This document shows positions 1 to 9,426 of a stretch of DNA of 64,000 nt, one piece after another. The notes beneath the pieces were generated by a model that was not told the origin of the DNA, searched no databases, and saw only the letters and a program-made list of their open reading frames with translations. How positions within the stretch are numbered: position 1 is the stretch's first letter; each line of letters starts with the position of its first letter. The position numbers and the translations under genes were made by a program. Where the stretch lies: assembly GCF_001865675.1 (NCBI RefSeq), contig NZ_CP011319.1:1302001-1366000 (forward strand), read 5' to 3'. Source of the DNA: Janthinobacterium sp. 1_2014MBL_MicDiv. Its GTDB lineage: Bacteria; Pseudomonadota; Gammaproteobacteria; Burkholderiales; Burkholderiaceae_D.

Positions 1-523
1 CGGCGGGAAGCATGGCGCGCAAGCCGATTTCGACCGCGTGCGCGCGCATGCGAAGGCTGGCTACAACACCTTGCGCCTGAGCGCCAGCACGGCGCGCGTG
101 CTGAGCAACGACTGGCAGTGGCGTGCCCTGTTCAACGCCCAGGTCACGCCGGACGCGCTGGTGCCCGGCGAGCAGTTCGGCGCCGGCGGCGCAGCGTCCG
201 TGCGCGGCTTTGCCGAGCGCGAGGTATCGAATGACTCCGGCGCCAGCCTGAACCTGGAACTGTACACGCCGAACTGGTGCGGCCAGGCCCTCGGCTACCA
301 ATGCCGCGCGCTGGCTTTCTACGACACGGCATGGCTGCGCCGCAACCATGCGCTGCCCGGCGAAAGCGCTTCCCAGGGCATAGGCAGCGCGGGACTCGGC
401 CTGCGCCTGATGCTGAACCGCTACGCCAATCTGCAACTCGACTACGCCCATGTCGTCAATGGCGGCGACACGGGACAGCGCGGCGCCAACCGCCTGCATT
501 TCCGACTCGCCTTGGCTTACTAG
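1..523 (+). CDS. TpsB (FhaC/ShlB-type) two-partner secretion transporter, C-terminal part
   Basis: The gene is cut by the left edge; the frame is open from base 2 and ends with TAG at 521-523. What remains is the C-terminal beta-barrel of an outer-membrane Omp85-superfamily transporter that secretes a TpsA exoprotein. Visible support is the conserved block PGEQFGAGG followed by SVRGF and a nearby Glu/Arg (the VRGF motif of the family), alternating hydrophobic strands, and a final strand ending in an aromatic residue (LALAY). The TpsA gene starts 16-17 bases after the stop, the usual tpsB-tpsA order, so the partner is almost certainly the adhesin downstream. The POTRA domains and start lie outside the window. 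Confidence 0.9.
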   Translation, partial: GGKHGAQADFDRVRAHAKAGYNTLRLSASTARVLSNDWQWRALFNAQVTPDALVPGEQFGAGGAASVRGFAEREVSNDSGASLNLELYTPNWCGQALGYQCRALAFYDTAWLRRNHALPGESASQGIGSAGLGLRLMLNRYANLQLDYAHVVNGGDTGQRGANRLHFRLALAY

Positions 524-539
524 TATCAGGATGAACACC

Positions 540-3500
540 ATGCACAATCACGTCCACCCCGCTTCCGTTTCCGCCCCGCCGCCGTACGGGCCGCCATTGC
601 GCCGCACGGCGCTGGCGCTGCTGCTGGCCGGCTGCTTCGGCGCGGCGCAGGCCAACCCGACCCTGCCGCAAGTGGTCAGCGGACAAGCCACGTTCAACCA
701 GCAGGGCAACGTCTTCTCGATCACGAACACGCCCAATACCATCATCAACTGGCAAAGCTTTTCCATCCATGCGGGCGAGATCACGCGCTTCATCCAGCAA
801 AACGGCAATAGTGCCGTGCTGAACCGCATTACGGGACAAGACCCCAGCAAGATCCTGGGCAGCCTGGAATCGAACGGCAAGGTCTTCCTGATCAATCCGA
901 ACGGCATCGTCTTCGGCCAGGGCGCGCGGGTCGACGTGCATGGCCTGGTGGCGTCCAGCCTGGGCATGTCGAACGAGGATTTCCTGGCCGGCAAGCGCCA
1001 ATTTACGGCCGGCAGCGTGGCCGGCGCCGTCGGCAATGCCGGGGTGATCAATGCAGGCAAGGGCGGGCAAGTGCTGCTGATCGCGCCAAACGTGGAAAAC
1101 ACGGGCCTCATCACGGCGCCGAATGGCGAAGTGATCCTGGCGGCCGGGCGCAGCGTGCAGCTGGCCGACCCGGGCAACCCCGAGTTGCGCGTGCTGGTGT
1201 CGGCACCCGACGACCGGGCGCTGAACCTGGGCCAGATCATCGCTCAGGGCGGCGGCATCGGCATGGCCGGCGCCCTGCTCAGCCAGCGCGGCGTGCTCAA
1301 CGCGAACAGCGCCGTCGTCGGCGAGAACGGCAAGATCGTGCTCAAGGCCAGCGGCAAGGCGCTGCTCGAGGCGGGCAGCGTCACTAGCGCCACGGGCGCG
1401 GCCGGCAAGGGCGGCGAGATCCGCGTGCTGGGCGACCAGGTGGGCTTGCTGGGCAACGCGAAAATCGATGCCAGCGGCGCCACGGGCGGCGGCACGGTCT
1501 TGCTGGGCGGCGACTACCAGGGCAAGAACGCGGCCGTGCAGAATGCGCGCCAGGTGCTTGTCGGCAAGGACGCCAGCATCGCGGCCGACGCCACCGGCAG
1601 CGGCAATGGCGGCCGTGTCATCGCCTGGGGCAATGACACGGCCCAGGTGCACGGCAGCATTTCCGCGCGCGGCGGCGTGCAGGGCGGCGATGGCGGCTTC
1701 GTGGAAACGTCGGGCCATGCGCTGGCCGTCGACGGCATCCGCGTCGATACGGGCGCGCGCGGGGGGCGCGGCAAGCGCGGCACCTGGCTGCTCGACCCCT
1801 ACGATATCGACGTGGTGCAGGGCGGCGGCGGCAACCTCGGCGACGTGGACGAGTTTGCCGAAGGTCCGCCGGCCAGCAGCACCAGCATCGGCGCCGACGT
1901 GATCTCGGGCGCCGGCAGCAATGTGATCTTGCAGGCCCAGCACCGCATCAATTTCAGCAGCGCCGTCAACATGGTCAATCCCGGCATCGGCCTGAGCGCC
2001 ACGGCCGGCGAGACCATCAACGTGTACGCGGCCATCAGCACCAACGGCGGCAGCGTGACCCTGTCGGCGAACGACGCCAGCAGCGGCGGCGCGTACGGCC
2101 CCGGCTCGAACGTCCACCTGAATGCGGCGATCACGACGCATGGCGGCAGCGTGTCGCTGTCCGGCGCCAGCGTGGCCGGCACCGGCGTGGTCGATGTCGG
2201 CAACGGCAACCTGTCCCTGCGCGCCAACCATGCGGGCGGCGAAATCAACCTGACGGGCGGCGGCGCGCGGCTGGTCGGCAGCGGCGTCGCCGGCCAGAGC
2301 GTCACCTTGCAGGCGGACAGCATCACGCTCGGCGGCACCCTGAATTTCGGCGGCAGCGGCGCCGGCGCCAGCGTGACGCTCAAGCCGCTGAGCAGTGCGC
2401 GCAGCATCGACCTGGGCACGAAGTCGGGCGGCGCCCTGGGCCTCGACGCGGCGGAGCTGGCCGGCATTGCGGCGGCATCGCTGAGCATCGGCGACGGCAG
2501 CAATACGGGCGGCATCCACATCTCGAATGCGCTCGCCGTGGCGGGCGACCTGCACGTCAATTCAGCTTCCGCCATCACGGCCACGGGCGCCGTCACCGTC
2601 GGCGGCCGTTTCTTCCTCGACGGCGGGGCCTGGACGCAGAACGGGCCGAACCTGGCCGCGTTCTCCGCCGGCCAGTTCGCCATCGCGCCAGGCGCCAGCT
2701 TCCTGCGCGCGACGGGCGGCGATGGCGGTACCGCATCGCCCTACCTGATCGCCGATATCTACGGCTTGCAAGGCATCGGCAGCCTGGGCCTGGGCAACAG
2801 CTACCGCCTGGCCGGCAATATCGACGCCAGCGGCACGACCGCCTGGAACCAGGGCGCCGGCTTTGCCGCCATCGCCGGCGGCAACGGCGCCGGCTATGCG
2901 GGCACGTTCGACGGCGCCGGTTTCGCCATCCAGGGCTTGTACATCAACACCAGCAATGCGACGACGACGTCCGGCGTGGGCCTGTTCGGCAAGGTGCAGG
3001 GCGGAACGGTGCGCAACGTCACGCTGCAAGATGGCAGCGTGACGGGAAGCAACAATGTCGGCGCGCTGGTCGGCATGAACGTGGGCGGCACGCTGGACAA
3101 TGTGCACAGCGGCGCCACGGTCAACGGCGCCAACGCGGTCGGCGGCCTGGTCGGCAGCAACGGCGGCACGCTGCGCAATGCCAGCGCCAGCGGCAATGTC
3201 ACGGGCCTCAATGCGGACAACGCGGGCAGCATCGGCGGCCTGGCCGGCGCCAACCTGGCCGGCGCCAGCATCGACGGCGCCTATGCCACGGGCGACGTCA
3301 CGGGCGCGCGCGACAAGGTCGGCGGCCTGGTGGGCAACAATGACGGCGCGATTTCGCAGGCCTACGCCACGGGCGCCGCCCGCGGCGCGGCGGCTATCGG
3401 CGGCCTGGTGGGGCGCAATGGCGGCAGCATCAGCGATGCCTACGCCACGGGTGCCGTCGGTGCATCGGTGAATAGCGATCCCATCGTGACGAAGGAAAAC

Positions 3501-6161
3501 CTGGGCGGGCTGATCGGCTGGAGCGTGGCGGGCAGCAGCGCCAGCCACGTCTACAGCAGCGGCGCGGTGGCCGGCGGCGGCTTTGCCGGCGGCACGGTGG
3601 GCGGCCTGGTGGGCCGGGCCGACGCGGGCGCGGGCGTGGCGTATGGCTACTGGAACTATGAAACGGCGGGCACGCAGATGGACCAGGGCGGCGCCACGGG
3701 CCGCACGACGGCGCAGATGCAGCAGCAGGGCAGTTTCAACGATTTCAATTTCGGCAGCGTCTGGCGCATCTACGACGGCTACACGACGCCGATGCTGAAA
3801 GCCTTCCTGAAACCGCTGCAAGTGAACGTGTCGGGCAATGCTACGAGCAAGGTTTACGATGGCCAGCTGGCCAGCTTCCTCGGCAGCCTGAGCTATGTCG
3901 GCTTGCTCGATGGCGATACGGGCGCCAACGGCAGCCTCGGCTACGGCAGCGCGCGCAACGTCGGCACGTATGGCCTGACGGGCTTGTGGTCAACCAAGTA
4001 CGACATCAGCCTGGGCGGCACGACGACGCTGGCCATCACGCCGCGCATGCTGACGGTGAGCATAGGCGGCGGCAAGGTCTACGATGGACAGCTGGGTTTC
4101 GGCGGCGCCACCTTTATCTTGGGTAACGTAGTCAACGGCGACAGCGTCAGCGCCACGGGCACGGCGCTGTTTGCCGACAAGAACGCGGGCAGCGGCAAGC
4201 TTGTCAACGCCAGCGGCATCAGCCTGGCCGGCAATGAACTGGGCAATTACAGCGTTGCCGATAGCGCCAGCGGCTTTGCCGACATCGGCCGCGCCATCCT
4301 CAACGTGGGCAACGTCAGCGCGGCCGGCAAGGTGTACGACGGCACGACCAGCGCCAGCATCAGCGCCCTGCTGGAAGGCCTGGTTGGCAATGACCAGGTG
4401 TCGCTGTCCGGCGCGCTGGCCAGCTTCGGCGACAAGAACGTGGGTGCCGGCAAGAACGTCAGTTACAGCTACGGCAGCGGCAGCCTGCAGGGTGCCGATG
4501 CGGGCAATTACGTGCTGGCCAGCGGTAGCGGCAGCACGACGGCCGATATCACGCCGCGCGCGCTGAACGTGCATTTCAACGGCGTCAACAAGACCTACGA
4601 CGGCACAACGGGCGCCACGCTGAACTTTGGCGATGACCGCATCGCTGGCGACAGCCTGAACGTGTCGGCCCTGGCCCGCTTCGGCGACAAGAATGCGGGC
4701 GTGGGCAAGAGTGTGTCCGTGACCAACCTGGGCCTGGACGGCGCCGATGCGGGCAATTACGTGCTGACGTCGGCGGGCGGCACGACGCAGGCGACGATTG
4801 CGCAAAAACAATTGTCGACCTGGATAGGCAGCGGCAACGGCTTGTGGAGCGATGCGGCCAACTGGGATGGCGGCGTGGTGCCGGAAGGCGCGAACGTGCT
4901 GGCCGTCGACTTTTCGAACAGCAAGGGCATCGTTACCTACAGCGCGGCAGCCGGCAGCACCGTCCTGAAGAGCCTGAACTCGGCGTCGGGCTTGCTGCTG
5001 ACGGGCGGCAGCCTGACCCTCGGTGAAAGCGTGCTGGACCGCTCCGTGCTGAGCGGCCTGGCCGGCCTGGAAATCAGCGGCGGCAATTTGCTGCTGAACG
5101 GTAGCCTGTCGGCCGACCGTTATGCGCAAAGCGGCGGCTTGTTGAGCGGCAACGGCAACCTGGCCATCGCCAACCGCTTCAGCCAGGCGGCCGGCGCCAT
5201 CAACCTGGCGGGCCAGCTGGCCATCAGCCAGGCCAGCGGCGACCTGCGCTTTGCCAGTGTGACGGCGCGCGATGTGCGCCTGAGCGCCCTGAACGGCGCC
5301 ATCGGCCAGGACGGCGCCATCGTCGCTGCCACCCTGGACACGCAGGCGCAGAACGGCGTGGTGCTGGACCATGCGGGCAACCGGGTGGGCAGCTTTAGCG
5401 CCAGCAATAGCGCGGGTGGCGGCATTACGCTGAAGAATACTTCCGCTCCCGGCAGCCTGGCGCTGGGCACGCTCGTCACGGGCGCGGGCAATATCGCCAT
5501 CGACAATACCGGTGCCATCTCGGCTGGCAACATCAATGCGCATGGCGGCAACGTGGCGCTGACGGCGCACAGCCCCGTCACCGTCAACGGCAAGATCGAG
5601 GGCAATGATATTGCGCTCAATGCCAGCACGGACGTGGTGCTGGGCGATGGCGCGCAGTTGCTGGCGGCGCGCGACATCAGTTTGACGGCAGGGCGCGACA
5701 TCAATATCGAGGGCAATTCCCGCATCGCCAGCGGCGGCAGTTTTGCCGCCCAAGCCGACGCCAACGTGCGCCTGGGCGGCACGGCCAGCTTCGCCGTGCC
5801 GGCGGCGGCCAGCATGAGCTTGCTGGCAAAAACGGGCGGCATCACGGCTGCCTCCGGCGTGCGCATCGCGCGCCAGCGCGCCGACGTGAGCCTGCTGGCA
5901 CCCGGCGGCACGGTGGACGTGCCCGATGCCATCTTCCTGCCCGCCACCACGGCCGTCATCGACAGCAGCGTGAGTGCCGCCATCGACGAAGCCTTGCGCA
6001 TCATCAAGCAGGCGGACCGCGCAAATGCACCGCTGGCCTCGGCGTCTCCGGTGCAGAAGACCGATGACAAGAAAGCGGACAGCAAGGATGTTGCCGGCGC
6101 CACAGATAAATCTACAGGATACAAATACGATGATGCAGTCAAAAAAACCTATTGCAACTAA
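540..6161 (+). CDS. TpsA filamentous haemagglutinin-type secreted adhesin with GLUG and YDG repeats
   Basis: Large exoprotein of about 1873 residues, exported by Sec and then by the TpsB partner. Residues 1-38 are a signal peptide with a twin-Arg-like basic region, hydrophobic core and AQA cleavage site. The TPS secretion domain follows (about 40-300) and carries the hallmark NPNGI near residue 118. The middle is Gly/Ala/Ser-rich beta-helix; GLUG-type GGLVG repeats occupy about 830-1030 and four (K)xYDG repeats about 1100-1420. The C-terminus is Lys/Asp-rich. Start choice: ATG at 531 touches the AGG, whereas ATG at 540 has CAGGA eight bases upstream, so 540 is preferred; 531 would add three residues. 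The gene overlaps the FecR gene by 32 bases. The function, adhesion or biofilm, is inferred from the family. Confidence 0.9.
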   Translation: MHNHVHPASVSAPPPYGPPLRRTALALLLAGCFGAAQANPTLPQVVSGQATFNQQGNVFSITNTPNTIINWQSFSIHAGEITRFIQQNGNSAVLNRITGQDPSKILGSLESNGKVFLINPNGIVFGQGARVDVHGLVASSLGMSNEDFLAGKRQFTAGSVAGAVGNAGVINAGKGGQVLLIAPNVENTGLITAPNGEVILAAGRSVQLADPGNPELRVLVSAPDDRALNLGQIIAQGGGIGMAGALLSQRGVLNANSAVVGENGKIVLKASGKALLEAGSVTSATGAAGKGGEIRVLGDQVGLLGNAKIDASGATGGGTVLLGGDYQGKNAAVQNARQVLVGKDASIAADATGSGNGGRVIAWGNDTAQVHGSISARGGVQGGDGGFVETSGHALAVDGIRVDTGARGGRGKRGTWLLDPYDIDVVQGGGGNLGDVDEFAEGPPASSTSIGADVISGAGSNVILQAQHRINFSSAVNMVNPGIGLSATAGETINVYAAISTNGGSVTLSANDASSGGAYGPGSNVHLNAAITTHGGSVSLSGASVAGTGVVDVGNGNLSLRANHAGGEINLTGGGARLVGSGVAGQSVTLQADSITLGGTLNFGGSGAGASVTLKPLSSARSIDLGTKSGGALGLDAAELAGIAAASLSIGDGSNTGGIHISNALAVAGDLHVNSASAITATGAVTVGGRFFLDGGAWTQNGPNLAAFSAGQFAIAPGASFLRATGGDGGTASPYLIADIYGLQGIGSLGLGNSYRLAGNIDASGTTAWNQGAGFAAIAGGNGAGYAGTFDGAGFAIQGLYINTSNATTTSGVGLFGKVQGGTVRNVTLQDGSVTGSNNVGALVGMNVGGTLDNVHSGATVNGANAVGGLVGSNGGTLRNASASGNVTGLNADNAGSIGGLAGANLAGASIDGAYATGDVTGARDKVGGLVGNNDGAISQAYATGAARGAAAIGGLVGRNGGSISDAYATGAVGASVNSDPIVTKENLGGLIGWSVAGSSASHVYSSGAVAGGGFAGGTVGGLVGRADAGAGVAYGYWNYETAGTQMDQGGATGRTTAQMQQQGSFNDFNFGSVWRIYDGYTTPMLKAFLKPLQVNVSGNATSKVYDGQLASFLGSLSYVGLLDGDTGANGSLGYGSARNVGTYGLTGLWSTKYDISLGGTTTLAITPRMLTVSIGGGKVYDGQLGFGGATFILGNVVNGDSVSATGTALFADKNAGSGKLVNASGISLAGNELGNYSVADSASGFADIGRAILNVGNVSAAGKVYDGTTSASISALLEGLVGNDQVSLSGALASFGDKNVGAGKNVSYSYGSGSLQGADAGNYVLASGSGSTTADITPRALNVHFNGVNKTYDGTTGATLNFGDDRIAGDSLNVSALARFGDKNAGVGKSVSVTNLGLDGADAGNYVLTSAGGTTQATIAQKQLSTWIGSGNGLWSDAANWDGGVVPEGANVLAVDFSNSKGIVTYSAAAGSTVLKSLNSASGLLLTGGSLTLGESVLDRSVLSGLAGLEISGGNLLLNGSLSADRYAQSGGLLSGNGNLAIANRFSQAAGAINLAGQLAISQASGDLRFASVTARDVRLSALNGAIGQDGAIVAATLDTQAQNGVVLDHAGNRVGSFSASNSAGGGITLKNTSAPGSLALGTLVTGAGNIAIDNTGAISAGNINAHGGNVALTAHSPVTVNGKIEGNDIALNASTDVVLGDGAQLLAARDISLTAGRDINIEGNSRIASGGSFAAQADANVRLGGTASFAVPAAASMSLLAKTGGITAASGVRIARQRADVSLLAPGGTVDVPDAIFLPATTAVIDSSVSAAIDEALRIIKQADRANAPLASASPVQKTDDKKADSKDVAGATDKSTGYKYDDAVKKTYCN
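3030..3630 (+). repeat. GLUG-type repeat block inside the TpsA gene
   Basis: The translation shows repeated units of the form VGGLVGxN/GGxIxxAYATG, with GGLVGSN, GGLAGAN, GGLVGNN, GGLVGRN and GGLIGW visible in order. This matches the GLUG motif found in bacterial surface adhesins and some peptidases. The copies are diverged at the nucleotide level, so recent expansion is not evident. Confidence 0.75.
3850..4800 (+). repeat. Four YDG/MBG-type repeats inside the TpsA gene
   Basis: Four units begin with KVYDGQ (3850), KVYDGQ (4075), KVYDGT (4330) and KTYDGT (4590). Each unit continues with GD.V...G...F.DKN.G.GK and ends near the AGNY motif. This is the YDG domain common in filamentous-haemagglutinin-like proteins. 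Spacing is about 225-260 bases. Confidence 0.8.
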
Positions 6162-6888
6162 ATGGCTGAGCCATGCACTGCTGTGGCTGGCGCTGAGCTG
6201 CACGGCCGCGCACGCCTGGGCCGGACAGGTGGCGGGCACGGTGCTGCAATTGAGCGGCCCGCTGATGGTCAAGAAGGCCGATGGCAAGGTGAAATTGCTG
6301 GCCATCAAGTCCGAAGTCGAGCAGGGCGATACCTTGCTGACGGAAAAGGACACCTATGCCTTGATCAAGCTGATCGACAACAGTGAAATCACGCTGAAGC
6401 CGAATACCAGCTTTGTGATCGAGCAATTCACGTACACGGCCGAGCAGCCCGACGGCGACCATGCCGTCTTCAGCCTGCTCAAGGGCGGCTTGCGTTCCGT
6501 GACGGGATTGCTCGGCAAGCGCAACAAGGAACGCTTCGAGATGAAGACGCCGGCCGCCACCATCGGCATCCGCGGCACGACGTTTATTGCCAGCTACGTC
6601 GCGCCATCGGCAACGCCGCTGCCGCCGTCGCCAGGACAGGGAGTGGCGCCCGGCCTGTATGTGCACGTGCTCGATGGCCTGATTCAGGTCAGCAATCCGT
6701 CTGGCGCGCTCAATTTTGCCCCTGGCCAGTTCGGCTTTACCCCCAGCTTCAAGCAGCCGCCCGTGATGCTGCCCGTCAATCCAGGCCTGCCATTCACGCC
6801 GCCGCCGGTCTTCTCGGCCTCGCCGCTTTCTTCCGGCGCATCCGCAGGTGGCGCCAGGCCGGCAGCCATCGATTGCGTGGTGCGCTGA
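6130..6888 (+). CDS. Exported FecR-domain protein
   Basis: Protein of 252 residues with an N-terminal signal peptide (hydrophobic ALLWLALSCTAA, likely cleavage after AWA near residue 32). A FecR domain at about 45-160 shows GDTLLTEKDTYALIKLIDNS, an LKPNT strand, LLKGGLRSVTG and the conserved ATIGIRGT. The C-terminus is Pro-rich and low-complexity. There is no N-terminal anti-sigma segment and no neighbouring ECF sigma gene, so this is probably not an iron-siderophore anti-sigma factor. FecR domains next to TPS adhesin genes are common and may act in the periplasm on adhesin assembly (inference). ATG 6130 is chosen because AGGA lies ten bases upstream; it overlaps the tpsA end. Confidence 0.85.
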   Translation: MMQSKKPIATKWLSHALLWLALSCTAAHAWAGQVAGTVLQLSGPLMVKKADGKVKLLAIKSEVEQGDTLLTEKDTYALIKLIDNSEITLKPNTSFVIEQFTYTAEQPDGDHAVFSLLKGGLRSVTGLLGKRNKERFEMKTPAATIGIRGTTFIASYVAPSATPLPPSPGQGVAPGLYVHVLDGLIQVSNPSGALNFAPGQFGFTPSFKQPPVMLPVNPGLPFTPPPVFSASPLSSGASAGGARPAAIDCVVR

Positions 6889-6927
6889 GGTGTTGATATG
6901 GCAAGCCCCGCACGCGAGAAATAGGGC

Positions 6928-6958
6928 TTGACCTTCCCATCGTTGGATAGCAGATCCT
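6928..6958 (+). promoter_or_regulatory. CueR-type promoter/operator of copA
   Basis: A -35 TTGACC at 6928-6933 and a weak -10 GATCCT at 6953-6958 are separated by 19 bases, the long spacer typical of MerR-family-activated promoters. The spacer carries an imperfect dyad, CCTTCCC-N5-TGGATAG. Most of the positions also occur in the copZ promoter at 10883-10913. A CueR gene lies in the same operon. The -35 overlaps the right arm of a small inverted repeat (CAAGCCC 6902-6908 / GGGCTTG 6924-6930). Confidence 0.7.
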
Positions 6959-6993
6959 GACCGCATTAGTTCATTTACCGTACAGGATCTGCC

Positions 6994-9426
6994 ATGCATC
7001 AGACCGCACTTGCTCCCGCATCACCGTCACCAATTCCCGCCGCGCATGCGCAGGCGCTGGCCATCGAAGGCATGAGCTGCGCCTCGTGCGTGGGCCGCGT
7101 GGAAAAAGCCCTGGCCGCCGTGCCCGGCGTCAGCCAGGCCAGCGTCAACCTCGCCACTGAAATTGCCAAGGTCACGTCCGACTTGCCCATCCCCCTGGAG
7201 ACCCTGCAGGCCGCCGTGGAAAAGGCCGGCTACAGCGTGGCGCAGCGCGACATCGACCTGGCTATCGCCGGCATGACGTGCGCCTCTTGCGTGGGCAGGG
7301 TGGAAAAAGCCTTGCTGAAAGTACCCGGCGTGCTGGCGGCCAGCGTCAACCTGGCAACGGAAAGCGCGCGCGTCAAGGTCACGGGCGGCGTCGATGCGGC
7401 CACCCTGGTCGCCGCCATCGACAAGGCCGGCTACGAGGCGAAGGTGCCCGCCGCCAGCAAGGCCGGCGCGCCCGCTGCCGCGCCGAACCGCGATGGCGTG
7501 AAAGTGGCGCTGTCCGCCATCCTCGCCTTCCCGCTGATGCTGCCCATGCTGGTCGAGTGGGCCGGCATCCACCTGATGCTGCCCGGCTGGCTGCAATTCG
7601 CGCTGGCGACGCCCGTGCAATTCTATTTCGGCGCGCGCTTCTACAAGGCGGGCTGGAAGGCGGCCCGCGCCGGCAGCGGCAATATGGACTTGCTGGTGGC
7701 GCTCGGCACCAGCGCCGCCTACGGCCTGTCCGTCTACCAGTGGCTGACGGCGGGCGAGATGCTGCCGCACCTGTATTTCGAGGCGTCGGCCGTCGTCATT
7801 ACCCTGGTGTTGCTGGGCAAATGGCTGGAAAGCCGCGCCAAGCGCCAGACGGCGTCGGCCATCCGCGCCTTGCAAGTGCTGCGTCCGGATTCGGCCCGCG
7901 TGCGCCGCGACGGCGTCGAACTCGATGTCGCCGTGGAACAGGTGAAACTGGGCGACCTGGTGGTGATACGCCCAGGCGAACGGGTGGCCGTCGATGGCGT
8001 GGTGGTGGAGGGCGCCAGCCAGGTCAACGAATCGCTGATCACGGGCGAGAGCTTGCCCGTCGACAAGCATGTGGGCGACAAGGTCACGGGCGGTTCCATC
8101 AATGCGGACGGCTTGCTGCTGGTGCGCACGCAGGCCGTGGGCAGCGAGACGACGCTGTCGCGCATCATCCGCCTGGTGGAAGATGCGCAGGCGGCCAAGG
8201 CGCCCATCCAGCACCTGGTCGACAAGGTCAGCGCGATTTTCGTGCCCGTGGTGCTGGTGCTGGCGCTGCTGACCATGCTGGGCTGGTGGTTCGCTACTGG
8301 CGAGCTGGAGAACGCCATCATCAACGCCGTGGCCGTGCTGGTCATCGCCTGCCCGTGCGCGCTGGGCCTGGCCACGCCGACGGCCATCATGGCCGGCACG
8401 GGCGTTGCCGCCCGCTACGGCATCCTGATCAAGGACGCGGAAGCGCTGGAAGTGGCGCACGCCGTCACCACCGTCGTGTTCGACAAGACGGGGACCCTGA
8501 CGGTGGGCAAGCCCGCGCTGGCGGCCCTGCATGCGCACGGCATCGAGGAAACACGGCTGCTGCAGCTGGCGGCCAGCATCCAGCGCGGTAGCGAACACAG
8601 TCTTGCTACGGCCGTGCTCGATGCGGCCAGTGCGCGCCACATCGAACCCTTGCCCACGACGGCCCTGTCGGCCTTGCCGGGCCGCGGCCTGGCGGCGCAG
8701 GTCGACGGCCTGGACTTGAAACTGGGCAGCACGCGCCTGATGCAGGAATTGCAGGTGGACATGGCGCCGCTGGCGCAGCAGGCCCTGGCGCTGGAAAACA
8801 CGGGCAACACGATTTCCTGGCTGGCGTCGGGCGACCAGTTGCTGGGACTGTTTGCCTTCAGCGACCAGGTCAAGCCGAATGCGCAGGCGGCCATTGCCCA
8901 TTTGCATGCACTGGGCATCCAGACGGTGATGTTGACGGGGGACAATCAAGGCAGCGCCGACGCTGTCGGCAAGGCACTGGGCATCGATACGGTGGCGGCG
9001 AAAATGCTGCCCGCCGATAAAACCGCTAAAATCGAAGCGCTCAAGCGTGACGGCGCCAAGGTGGCCATGGTGGGCGACGGCATCAACGATGCGCCCGCGC
9101 TGGCGGCCGCCGACGTGGGCATCGCCATGTCGACGGGCACCGACGTGGCCATGCACGCGGCCGGCATTACCCTGATGCGCGGCGATCCGGCCCTGGTGGC
9201 GGACGCCATCGATATCTCGCGCCGCACCTACAGCAAGATACGGCAGAATCTGTTCTGGGCATTCATTTATAACCTGATCGGCATTCCGCTGGCCGCCTTC
9301 GGCCTGCTCAATCCCATGGTGGCGGGCGCGGCGATGGCCTTCAGTTCGGTCAGCGTGATCAGCAATGCCCTGTTGCTGCGCCGCTGGAAAGCGCGCAGCG
9401 CGCATACCAAGGAGTCAGTACTATGA
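6994..9426 (+). CDS. copA: Cu(I)-exporting P1B-type ATPase CopA
   Basis: Inner-membrane ATPase of 810 residues that exports cytoplasmic Cu(I). There are two N-terminal heavy-metal-associated domains, each with a CxxC site (GMSCASC near residues 26-32 and GMTCASC near 94-100). Downstream are the TGES actuator motif (about 350), the intramembrane CPC copper site (about 453), DKTGTLT with the phosphorylated Asp (about 496) and GDGIND in the P domain (about 694). Length and motif order are those of full CopA. It is transcribed from a CueR-type promoter; its stop overlaps the cueR start in an ATGA junction, so the regulator is cotranscribed. Confidence 0.97.
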   Translation: MHQTALAPASPSPIPAAHAQALAIEGMSCASCVGRVEKALAAVPGVSQASVNLATEIAKVTSDLPIPLETLQAAVEKAGYSVAQRDIDLAIAGMTCASCVGRVEKALLKVPGVLAASVNLATESARVKVTGGVDAATLVAAIDKAGYEAKVPAASKAGAPAAAPNRDGVKVALSAILAFPLMLPMLVEWAGIHLMLPGWLQFALATPVQFYFGARFYKAGWKAARAGSGNMDLLVALGTSAAYGLSVYQWLTAGEMLPHLYFEASAVVITLVLLGKWLESRAKRQTASAIRALQVLRPDSARVRRDGVELDVAVEQVKLGDLVVIRPGERVAVDGVVVEGASQVNESLITGESLPVDKHVGDKVTGGSINADGLLLVRTQAVGSETTLSRIIRLVEDAQAAKAPIQHLVDKVSAIFVPVVLVLALLTMLGWWFATGELENAIINAVAVLVIACPCALGLATPTAIMAGTGVAARYGILIKDAEALEVAHAVTTVVFDKTGTLTVGKPALAALHAHGIEETRLLQLAASIQRGSEHSLATAVLDAASARHIEPLPTTALSALPGRGLAAQVDGLDLKLGSTRLMQELQVDMAPLAQQALALENTGNTISWLASGDQLLGLFAFSDQVKPNAQAAIAHLHALGIQTVMLTGDNQGSADAVGKALGIDTVAAKMLPADKTAKIEALKRDGAKVAMVGDGINDAPALAAADVGIAMSTGTDVAMHAAGITLMRGDPALVADAIDISRRTYSKIRQNLFWAFIYNLIGIPLAAFGLLNPMVAGAAMAFSSVSVISNALLLRRWKARSAHTKESVL

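Noticed and set aside
456..2555. Long minus-strand open frame (699 residues) opposite the TpsA gene
   Set aside because: It is an antisense shadow of high-GC repetitive coding sequence, with Ala/His/Arg-rich composition, no family motifs and no ribosome site.
3030..4800. Regularly spaced repeats considered as a CRISPR-like or tandem DNA array
   Set aside because: The repetition is at the protein level (GLUG and YDG units) inside one reading frame; nucleotide copies are diverged and spacing is far longer than a CRISPR unit.
6130..6888. FecR-domain protein as an anti-sigma regulator of iron uptake
   Set aside because: It lacks the cytoplasmic anti-sigma segment, has a cleavable signal peptide, and no ECF sigma or TonB receptor gene is nearby.
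7027..9405. Long minus-strand open frame (792 residues) opposite copA
   Set aside because: Low-complexity Gly/Arg/His/Gln-rich translation typical of antisense in GC-rich DNA; copA on the plus strand is unambiguous.
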